From Cellulomonas sp. 73-92 (lineage in GTDB: Bacteria; Actinomycetota; Actinomycetes; Actinomycetales; Cellulomonadaceae), in assembly GCF_001898175.1 (NCBI RefSeq), contig NZ_MKTH01000013.1, positions 231,795-295,794 on the forward strand: DNA of 64,000 nucleotides. The letters run 5' to 3'. Below, one piece after another: positions 9,485-17,315 of this stretch. A program made the position numbers and the translations under genes. Positions within the stretch are counted from its first letter, which is position 1. Each line of letters starts with the position of its first letter. The notes under the pieces are model-generated. The model ran no database searches. It saw nothing but the letters and a program-made list of their open reading frames with translations, and had not been told where the DNA came from.

Positions 9485-10603
9485 GTGGCCCTCCTCTTCG
9501 AACCCCTCACCCTGCGCGGCACCACCATCCGCAACCGTGTCTGGCTCCCCCCGATGTGCCAGTACTCGGCGGTCGACGGCGTCCCGAACGACTGGCACCT
9601 GGTCCACCTCGGCGCACGGGCGGTCGGCGGGTTCGGGCTGGTGATCGCCGAGGCCACCTCGGTGGTCCCGGAGGGTCGCATCACGCCGCAGGACGCCGGG
9701 CTCTGGAACGACGAGCAGGCCCAGGCCTGGGCGCGCATCGTCGACGTGGTGCACGCCCGCGGGGCGCTCGTCGGCGTGCAGCTGCAGCACGCCGGGCGGA
9801 AGGCGTCGACGTTCCGGCCGTTCCACGAGGGCAACGGCTCCGTGCCCGCTGAGCAGGGCGGCTGGACCACGGTGGCGCCGTCCGCCGTCTCGTTCCCGGG
9901 ACTCGCCACGCCGGTCGCACTGTCCGACGACGAGGTGGCGGCCATCCCGCACGCCTTCGCCGCCGCCGCCCGGCGCGCGCTCGACGCCGGCTTCGACACC
10001 GTCGAGCTGCACGCCGCGCACGGCTACCTGCTGCACCAGTTCCTGTCACCGCTGTCGAACGTGCGCACCGACCGCTGGGGCGGCAGCCCCGAGAACCGCG
10101 CGCGGCTCCTCGTCGAGACGACCGACGCCGTGCGGGCCGTGTGGCCAGACGACAAGCCGCTGCTCGTCCGGCTCTCCGCGACCGACTGGACCGAGGGTGG
10201 CCTCACGGTCGACGACGTGGCGGCGGTGGCGGCGGTGCTCCGCGGACACGGGGTGGACCTCGTCGACGTCTCGACGGGCGGGAACCTGCCGGTGCCGGTG
10301 CCCGCCGCCCCCGGCTACCAGGTCCCCGCCGCCCGGCGCGTCCGCGAGGTGTCGGGCCTGCCGGTGTCGGCGGTCGGGCTCATCACCAGCGGCGCCCAGG
10401 CGGAGGCGATCCTCGCCGAGGGCTCGGCGGACGCCGTCCTCGTCGGCCGCGCCGCGCTGTTCGATCCCTCCTGGCCGCTGCGTGCGGCCCACGAGCTCGG
10501 GGTCGCGACCCCGGCGCTGGCCTTCGTCGGGGCGGACGCACGGGTGCGGCCCGGCGAGTCCACGGGCTGGCCGGTGCAGTACGAACGCGGCTCCTGGAAC
10601 TGA
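9485..10603 (+). CDS. NADH:flavin oxidoreductase (old yellow enzyme, YqjM-like)
   Basis: FEPLTLRGTTIRNRVWLPPMCQYSA...QLQHAGRKAS...DTVELHAAHGYLLHQFLSPLSNVRTDRWGGSPENRARLL. Confidence 0.92.
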   Translation: MALLFEPLTLRGTTIRNRVWLPPMCQYSAVDGVPNDWHLVHLGARAVGGFGLVIAEATSVVPEGRITPQDAGLWNDEQAQAWARIVDVVHARGALVGVQLQHAGRKASTFRPFHEGNGSVPAEQGGWTTVAPSAVSFPGLATPVALSDDEVAAIPHAFAAAARRALDAGFDTVELHAAHGYLLHQFLSPLSNVRTDRWGGSPENRARLLVETTDAVRAVWPDDKPLLVRLSATDWTEGGLTVDDVAAVAAVLRGHGVDLVDVSTGGNLPVPVPAAPGYQVPAARRVREVSGLPVSAVGLITSGAQAEAILAEGSADAVLVGRAALFDPSWPLRAAHELGVATPALAFVGADARVRPGESTGWPVQYERGSWN

Positions 10604-10811
10604 TGCGGCCGACGCAGCGCGCCGGGTCTCCTCCCGGCCGGGCGGAGCAGGCGCACATCGCCCCTTCGTGGCGTGCGAGGCCTGTGGCAGGTAGGTGGGT
10701 GCGGCAGTGCCCCGGACCCCGTCGGCCGCCCGCCCGCACCGCCGGCGACCTATCCTCGTCGTCGGCCCGTGAACCGCACCCGGCCCGGGCGGACGACGAC
10801 GAAGGACGCAC

Positions 10812-11699
10812 ATGAGCACCGGGATCCTCGTGATGATCGACCGGCCGACCCTCGGTCAGACCGGCCCCGGCGAGCCCTTCCGGGTCCTCCCGGCCGACGA
10901 GACGGCCCTGCGCGCCACCGTGCTGGCCGCGACCCGCGGCGACGGCATCTTCGAGACGGCGGCGATCCGGGACGGCAAGGTCCAGGCGGCCGGTGCCCAC
11001 CTGGCGCGCTTCGCCCGCTCTGCCGCGATGCTCGACCTCCCCGAGCCCGACCCGGACGTCTACACCAGGGCGATCGAGCGTGGCATCGCCATGCTCGAGG
11101 ACGCCTCCGACGCCGCGGTGAAGTACGTGCTGACCAGGGGCGACGAGGAGGACCCGACCGTCGGCCCCATCGGCTGGGCGCACGTCCACGTGTCCGAGGA
11201 CTTCACCGCCGCTCGGCGCGACGGCCTCGCGGTGGTGCTGCTGAACCGCGGGTACGCGCTCGACGTCACGGAGACCGCGCCGTGGCTGCTCCAGGGCGCC
11301 AAGACCCTCAGCTACGCCGTCAACCGGGCCGCGCTGCGCGAGGCCGCCCGGCGCGGCGCGGACGACGTCCTCTTCACGACGACCGACGGCTACGTTCTCG
11401 AGGGCCCGACGAGCTCGCTCGTCGCCCGCTTCGGCAGCACACTCGTCACCACCCCGGCCGAGGCCGGCGTGCTCCCCGGCACGACGCAGCAGGGGATGTT
11501 CGCCTATGCCGAGGGCATCGGCCTGTCCACGCAGCTCCGCGACATCCGGGTCGACGAGCTCGCGGCGGCGGACGCGCTGTGGCTGACCAGCTCGGTCCGG
11601 CTTGCCGTCCCGATCACCGCGGTCGACGGCGTGCCGCATCGCGTCGACGACGCCCTCACGGCCGCCGTCAACGCGTACCTCGTCGCGCGGACCGACTGA
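10812..11699 (+). CDS. Class IV aminotransferase / aminodeoxychorismate lyase-like
   Basis: RGDGIFETAAIRDG...KTLSYAVNRAALREAARRGADDVLFTTTDGYVLEGPTSSLV...GTTQQGMF. Confidence 0.88.
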   Translation: MSTGILVMIDRPTLGQTGPGEPFRVLPADETALRATVLAATRGDGIFETAAIRDGKVQAAGAHLARFARSAAMLDLPEPDPDVYTRAIERGIAMLEDASDAAVKYVLTRGDEEDPTVGPIGWAHVHVSEDFTAARRDGLAVVLLNRGYALDVTETAPWLLQGAKTLSYAVNRAALREAARRGADDVLFTTTDGYVLEGPTSSLVARFGSTLVTTPAEAGVLPGTTQQGMFAYAEGIGLSTQLRDIRVDELAAADALWLTSSVRLAVPITAVDGVPHRVDDALTAAVNAYLVARTD

Positions 11700-11782
11700 C
11701 GTTTTCCCCCACCGAGGTCGTTGCTTGGCGGAATCGTGAAGGTATCGTTGGCCTCGCAGGGGGCTTGACGAGGGAGTGGCTC

Positions 11783-12196
11783 GTGGACGACGACGGTGTC
11801 TCCTGGGGCGACGAGCCCGTGCCTGCCCGCCACCGGCGGGGCTGGGTGCTGGCGAGCGTCGCCGCTCTCGTCGTCCTCCTCTCCGGTGCCGGCACGCAGG
11901 CCCACGGCGCCACCGGGCCGTCGACCCTGCGCACCATGGCCCTGCGTCCCGCGTACCACGACCAGTACGTCAGCCCGAGCGAGATCGCCCTGCTGCAGGC
12001 GCACGGCCTGGCCACCGCCCCGGCGGTCACCCGGGAGCTCGTCTGCCAGGGCGTCGAGGCGTACTTCGACACGACCGCCGAGCGGGACGCCTACATGGCG
12101 GGCTACGCCGCGCGCTACCCGGTCGAGCCGCCGTACCTCGCCGGGGACCCCTGCCTGCCGTTCCGCAGCGCCCCGCAGTACGTCCAGGGGAACTGA
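11783..12196 (+). CDS. Hypothetical secreted/membrane protein
   Basis: GTG start; one N-terminal TM helix (GWVLASVAALVVLLSGAG) then a small domain ending CLPFRSAPQYVQGN. Confidence 0.6.
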   Translation: MDDDGVSWGDEPVPARHRRGWVLASVAALVVLLSGAGTQAHGATGPSTLRTMALRPAYHDQYVSPSEIALLQAHGLATAPAVTRELVCQGVEAYFDTTAERDAYMAGYAARYPVEPPYLAGDPCLPFRSAPQYVQGN

Positions 12197-12730
12197 TCAG
12201 GCGCCGACGTCGTGCAGGTGGTGCAGCACGTCGTGCAGCAGGTACACCCCCAGCGTGCGCACCGTGAACACCGAGCCGTTGGACCGTCGGCCGGGGCGCT
12301 CCCACGCGTCGTCGGGCACCGCGTCGTAGTCGGCCGCGATCGTAGTCGCGGCCGACGCCAGCTCGTCGGAGACGACGGCGGGGTCCTGCAGGTCGTAGCG
12401 GTCGGCGACGGCGGTGGCGTCCTGGTCCCAGTTGGCGAACAGCGGGTCTTCCTCGTCGAGCATGAGCCGCAGCCGCTCGTCGAACAGCCGGAACACGTCG
12501 CGGACGTGCGCGCCGTACTCCAGCGGTGACCACACCGCGGGCGCGGGGCGCTGCGCCACGTCCGGCCGGGCCAGGGCGCTCGCCCAGCGCGGCACGGTCG
12601 CCCGCACGGTGGCGCCGACCGCCGACGCGTCCACGCCGGACGGGTCGAAGCCGCACTCCGGGCACGGGCGCCGCAGCACCCACGTCCAGTCCTTGTCGTC
12701 GGGCTCGATCGGCGCCGGCGTCTCGCTCAC
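12197..12730 (-). CDS. DinB-superfamily-like protein
   Basis: WSPLEYGAHVRDVFRLFDERLRLMLDEEDPLFANWDQD...LGVYLLHDVLHHLHDV. Confidence 0.7.
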   Translation of the reverse strand: MSETPAPIEPDDKDWTWVLRRPCPECGFDPSGVDASAVGATVRATVPRWASALARPDVAQRPAPAVWSPLEYGAHVRDVFRLFDERLRLMLDEEDPLFANWDQDATAVADRYDLQDPAVVSDELASAATTIAADYDAVPDDAWERPGRRSNGSVFTVRTLGVYLLHDVLHHLHDVGA

Positions 12731-13650
12731 AGGGTGGTCCCCCTCTGGATCAGCTCGTCCTCGGACACCGGGAAGCCGCCGTCGTCGACCACGACCCCTC
12801 CCGCCGCGCCGAGCACGGCGCGCGCCGCGCGCGCGACGATCGGCGACACCCGCGTGCGGGCGATGACGTGCGTGCGCGACGGCTGCTCCACGGTGAGCTC
12901 GGCCGGGTCCGGCGGCACCCACGCCACCGTGTACGTCCAAGGCCCGTAGTCGCCCCACTGGAGCCCTGCCACGGCCACCGGCACCGCGTTCCGCCCCTGC
13001 GCCGTCACCGTGAGGGCGCCGTCGAACTCAAAGCGGGACGTCACCGCGTAGCCGCCGTCGGGCAGCGGTTCCACCTGCCCGAGCCGCGAGCCGGCGAGCA
13101 GCGGCCGCACCGTCGCGACGAGGTCGGCGGACGCCATGACCGTGCCGGTCCACAGCGTCAGGTCGACCGGGGCACCGGCGTCGGGGACGATCACCTGCCG
13201 GCGGTCGGCGGAGATGACGGCGCCACCGCTGCGCCGGGCGGCCGCGGTCATCCAGCCGAGCACCAACGGGTCCGATACCTGCCGGTCGAGCGCGTAGAGG
13301 TCGAGGGCACGGTCGGGAAGGCCCTGGCCCCGTGCCTGCCGCGTGGACCACGGCCACGGCCCGACGAGGCCCGCGTGCGACGTGAGCCGCAGGCGACCGG
13401 GCCGCGGGCGCGCCTCCTGCGCGGAGCGGAACCGACGCTCCGGAGGGGCCGCGAAGGTGACGGGCTCGGCCGCCAGGGGGAAGGAGTCCCAGGTGGCGCC
13501 GACGAACCATGCCACGGCGAGCACCCGCACGTCGGTGCCGGACGGCAGCGCCAGGACGTGGCAATCGTCCAGGTCAGTCGGCAGGACCGGGGCGGGCACG
13601 TGCTCCACCGTACACACGAGCGCCGAATCCGGTCCGTGGGTCCCGGTCAC
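12727..13650 (-). CDS. Hypothetical protein
   Basis: Long ORF overlapping the DinB gene start; start site uncertain (GTG near 13608 is an alternative). Confidence 0.6.
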   Translation of the reverse strand: MTGTHGPDSALVCTVEHVPAPVLPTDLDDCHVLALPSGTDVRVLAVAWFVGATWDSFPLAAEPVTFAAPPERRFRSAQEARPRPGRLRLTSHAGLVGPWPWSTRQARGQGLPDRALDLYALDRQVSDPLVLGWMTAAARRSGGAVISADRRQVIVPDAGAPVDLTLWTGTVMASADLVATVRPLLAGSRLGQVEPLPDGGYAVTSRFEFDGALTVTAQGRNAVPVAVAGLQWGDYGPWTYTVAWVPPDPAELTVEQPSRTHVIARTRVSPIVARAARAVLGAAGGVVVDDGGFPVSEDELIQRGTTL

Positions 13651-13656
13651 GGTTAC

Positions 13657-13681
13657 CTGACACGGTGTGGAAGCATGTCAG
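13657..13681. promoter_or_regulatory. Candidate TetR operator abutting the start codon
   Basis: CTGACA-cggtgtggaagca-TGTCAG: perfect 6-bp inverted half-sites, 13-bp spacer, between the divergent genes. Confidence 0.45.
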
Positions 13682-13682
13682 C

Positions 13683-14285
13683 ATGCCAAAGATCATCGGC
13701 GGATCGCTGCGCGAGCATCGCGAGCAGACGCGCCGCCGGCTCTTCGACGCCCTCTCGGCACTCATGGCGGACCACGGGTTCGACACGATCACCCTCGCGG
13801 ACATCGCCACCACCGCCGGGGTCGGGCGCACCGCCGTGTACAACCACTTCGAGGACAAGGAGGCGCTCCTCGTCGCGTTCATCGCCGACGAGACCGACCG
13901 CTACGCGGCGCTGCTGCAGCGGCGCCTCGACGAGATCGACGACCCGGTCGAGAAGCTGCGGCACTACGTGCGGGCGCAGGTGCGGCTCGGGCACGACCAG
14001 CAGTTCCCCGGCGCCGACCTGCGGACCATGGTGTCCCGCCAGACCGCGGCCCGGTTGCGCGAGCACGTCGTCGCCTTCGAGTCCGTGCTGCGCAGCGTGC
14101 TCAGCCGCGGCATCGAGGCCGGGCTGTTCCCCGACCAGGACCTCGACACGACCGTCCCGCTGGTCAACGCGTGCCTGTCCGCGCACGGCCCGGCCGGCGA
14201 CTCCGCGGCCCGCGAGCGCATCGTCCGGCAGACCGAGCAGTTCGTGCTCCGCGCGGTCGGCGCCGTCGCCGCCGAGTCGGCCTGA
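13683..14285 (+). CDS. TetR/AcrR-family regulator
   Basis: TRRRLFDALSALMADHGFDTITLADIATTAGVGRTAVYNHFEDKEALLVAFI. Confidence 0.9.
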   Translation: MPKIIGGSLREHREQTRRRLFDALSALMADHGFDTITLADIATTAGVGRTAVYNHFEDKEALLVAFIADETDRYAALLQRRLDEIDDPVEKLRHYVRAQVRLGHDQQFPGADLRTMVSRQTAARLREHVVAFESVLRSVLSRGIEAGLFPDQDLDTTVPLVNACLSAHGPAGDSAARERIVRQTEQFVLRAVGAVAAESA

Positions 14286-14670
14286 GCCCGTGGCTCGTCC
14301 CCACCGCCCCGGGCACGACGACGCGTCCGGGCGCCCTGGCCGGCCGGCACGGCCGCCGCGGGACGGCCGCCTCGACGGTTCGACGCCACCTCGTCGGTCC
14401 GCACCGACGAATCGGCGGGGAGCCGACGAGCCGGGCGATGGAGGCGCGGGCGGCCGACGACGAGCCGGCGCCCCGAGCGAGCAGGAGAAGGGCGGCCGAC
14501 GAGCGGACGGGCGAGCCGACCGGCCCCGCGAGCGAGACGCCAGCGGCCGACGAGCCGGCGGTGCCACGGGCCCCGGTGCCGGCCAGGGCGGGGCGGCGGG
14601 CAGGGGCGGTGCCGAGCGCCGACCGAGCCAGGCCGCCGGGCGGCCTGCCGGGCGCACCGGCACGGCCGGC

Positions 14671-15951
14671 GTGTCGCGCGGCACCACCGTCGAGGTCACG
14701 TTCCTGCCCGGCCTCGGCGACGTCGTCGCCGACGAGATCGTCGAGCGCCTCTCCTTCGAGCGGCCGCCTCGCCCGGCCCCCGGCCGGGACGACGCCCTCC
14801 GCGTGGACGTCGACGGCCCGCTCGCGGAGGTCCTCGGGCTGCGGACGGCCGTCGCCGCCTTCGTCGTGCGCCACTTCGACGTGCCCCGGCCGCGCTCCCT
14901 GACCAGCGGCGACCACCTGGCACGCATCGTCGACGCGATGTACGCGTCGCTGCGGGTCGGCGGCTCGGCGTCCTTCCGCTTCGAGGCCGCCGGCTCGGAC
15001 TCCGCCGTGTTCGCGCGGCTGGCGCAGCTGCTCCACGAGGCGACCGGCCTGGCCTACGACCCGGAGCACGGCGAGCTCGTCGTGCGCGTCGCTCGCGGGC
15101 ACACCTCCCGGCCCGACGCCGACCCCGGCTGGGACGTGCTCGTGCGGCTCGGCGCGCGGCCGCTGTCGGCCCGGCGGTGGCGCGAGGTCGACTTCCCCGG
15201 CGCCGCCAACGCGACGATCGCCGCGGCGATGAGCCGGCTGGCGGGGATCGGCCCGCACGAGCGCGTGCTCAACCTCATGTGCGGCTCGGGCACGCTCCTC
15301 GTCGAGCGCCTGCTCGCGGGCCCGGCGGCGGCCGCGGTCGGGGTGGACGACGACCCCGCGGCGCTCGAGTCGGCGGCCGTCAACCTGCGTGCGGCGGACC
15401 TGCGGGTCGCGGCGCTGCCGGTGCTCGCCGACCCGGCCGCCGGCCCGGCCGGGAATGAGGGCGGCCGAGTCTCGCCGCTGGGCGCCGGGCCGGCCCACGG
15501 CGACCGCGCCGGAGTGGCGACGCGCGGCGCCGGCCCGGCCGGTGCCGACCGGCAGGCGACCCCTTCCCGCACCGGCCCCCCGACCGTCGCATCGCACGGC
15601 GCCTCCGCGGCCGGGCCGGCGATGGTTCGCCTGGTCCAGGCCGACGCCACCTCGTCGTCCGCCCTGACCGCCGCGTTGGACGACGAGCCGTTCGACCTGG
15701 TTCTGGCCGACCCGCCCTGGGGCGCGTTGCACGGTTCGCACGCGACGGGCGCCGCCGTCCATGCCGGCCTGCTCGCCGCGGCGCACGCCGTCACGGCCCC
15801 CGGCGGGCGGCTCGCCGTGCTGACCCACGAGGTACGGATCATGGAACGCGCGGTCGCCGACGCCGCCGCCCTCTGGACCCCCCTCGGCCCACCGGTGCGC
15901 GTCTTCGCCAAGGGTCACCACCCCCGCATCTGGGTGCTACGCCGAGCCTGA
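14671..15951 (+). CDS. Class I SAM-dependent RNA methyltransferase (THUMP/RlmL/Trm14-like)
   Basis: VSRGTTVEVTFLPGLGDVVADEIVERL...VREVDFPGAANATIAAAM...LNLMCGSGTLLVERLL...FDLVLADPPWGALHG. Contains a low-complexity insertion of about 60 aa. Confidence 0.8.
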   Translation: MSRGTTVEVTFLPGLGDVVADEIVERLSFERPPRPAPGRDDALRVDVDGPLAEVLGLRTAVAAFVVRHFDVPRPRSLTSGDHLARIVDAMYASLRVGGSASFRFEAAGSDSAVFARLAQLLHEATGLAYDPEHGELVVRVARGHTSRPDADPGWDVLVRLGARPLSARRWREVDFPGAANATIAAAMSRLAGIGPHERVLNLMCGSGTLLVERLLAGPAAAAVGVDDDPAALESAAVNLRAADLRVAALPVLADPAAGPAGNEGGRVSPLGAGPAHGDRAGVATRGAGPAGADRQATPSRTGPPTVASHGASAAGPAMVRLVQADATSSSALTAALDDEPFDLVLADPPWGALHGSHATGAAVHAGLLAAAHAVTAPGGRLAVLTHEVRIMERAVADAAALWTPLGPPVRVFAKGHHPRIWVLRRA

Positions 15952-16068
15952 CCGACGGCCGAGCGACGCCCGCGAGCGCCCGGGTGATTCCCGGCGGTTC
16001 AGGTCCGGGCGGTGCCGCGCTGCGGTTGGATGAGCCGGGCACGAGCGTGCACCAGCGAGGAGACGCGC

Positions 16069-17121
16069 ATGGACGAGCAGCCCGCCTGGACCCCCGGCGA
16101 GGTGCCGGAGCCGGTCACTCCCGCGGGGCCGCCCTGGAACCAGCCGCCGGCACCCGGCGCGGGCGCGTCGCACGCCGACCCGGGTTCGTCGTACGCCGCG
16201 CCCCCCGGCGACGGAGGCTCCGCGGACCCCGGCCACGCGGGCCTACCGCAGCCGGCCTACCCAGGAGCTCCGCGGCAGGGCTACCCGGGCCAGCCGGCCG
16301 GGTACCCGGCGTCGTCGTACCCGCCGCCTGCGGCCGCCTCGCCGTACGGCGCTCCGGTGCCGTCGGCTGCCTACGGCGGTCCCGCGCCCTTTGGCCAAGC
16401 GCCCTACGGCACGACGAGCCCGACGGGATATCCGCCGGTAGCCCCAGGATTCGGCGGCGCGCCGTCGGCCTACCCCGGTCCGATCATCACGGGACCGGGC
16501 TACCCGCCGCCCGGTCAGCCCTACGGCAGCTCGCCCTACGCCACATACGCGCCGTACAACCCCAGCACGGACGGCTTCGCCATCGCGGCGCTCGTCTTCG
16601 GCATCCTCGGCGGCTGGCTGTCGCTCGTCTTCGGGCCCATCGCCCTCAGCCGGATCAAGAAGTCCGGTGCTCGCGGCCGAGGCATGGCGCTCGCGGGGAT
16701 CTGGCTCGGCGCGGCGTGGATCGTCGGCGGGATCCTCCTCGCCATCGCCATCCCGGTGTTCCTCAACCAGCGGCACCAGGCGCTGCACGACGAGTGCGCC
16801 AACGGGAACATGTCCGCGTGCGACACCCTCTACAACACCACCCGCGACGGGTCCGCGGAGCACGCCTTCGGCGACACGTGCGGCGGCCGCACGCAGGGCG
16901 GGTACGAGTGCACGTCGATCGGCGCGGTCTCCTACGGGGACAACACGCACCTCGACCGGCTGTGGGACGCTTGCGCCGCCGGCGACGGCGCGTCCTGCGA
17001 CGAGCTCTACACATCCGCGCCGCCCGGCTCCGACTACGCGGAGTACGGCATGACCTGCGGCGGGCGCACCGACGGCAGCGCCGAGTGCGTCGTCCTGCTC
17101 GGCCAGAACTCCTCGACCTGA
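16069..17121 (+). CDS. DUF4190-domain membrane protein with P/G/Y-rich N-terminus and duplicated Cys-rich C-terminus
   Basis: PGYP-rich N-term; GFAIAALVFGILGGWLSLVFGPIALSRIKKSG; two copies of C..G...CD.LY....S....G.TCGGRT.G...C. Confidence 0.8.
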   Translation: MDEQPAWTPGEVPEPVTPAGPPWNQPPAPGAGASHADPGSSYAAPPGDGGSADPGHAGLPQPAYPGAPRQGYPGQPAGYPASSYPPPAAASPYGAPVPSAAYGGPAPFGQAPYGTTSPTGYPPVAPGFGGAPSAYPGPIITGPGYPPPGQPYGSSPYATYAPYNPSTDGFAIAALVFGILGGWLSLVFGPIALSRIKKSGARGRGMALAGIWLGAAWIVGGILLAIAIPVFLNQRHQALHDECANGNMSACDTLYNTTRDGSAEHAFGDTCGGRTQGGYECTSIGAVSYGDNTHLDRLWDACAAGDGASCDELYTSAPPGSDYAEYGMTCGGRTDGSAECVVLLGQNSST

Positions 17122-17315
17122 TCGGGACGTGCGGAGACCCCCACAGTCCGCTCGGTAGGACGAGACCGAGGTCGCTCGTGAGGCCGCCGCGCCTTGCGCG
17201 CGTCCCCGCGCGCCAGGTCGGCCTCGGCCCGCCTCGGTCCCGTCACCGGGCGGAGGATGCTCCGACGAGCCGGGGCCGTCATGGACCTCGTGCGAGGCGC
17301 CATAACCTGTCGTCC

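Noticed and set aside
12526-15951. 1141-aa ORF as full-length methyltransferase
   Set aside because: Upstream part is antisense to the DinB and hypothetical genes and out of frame with TetR; conserved protein begins near GTG 14671.
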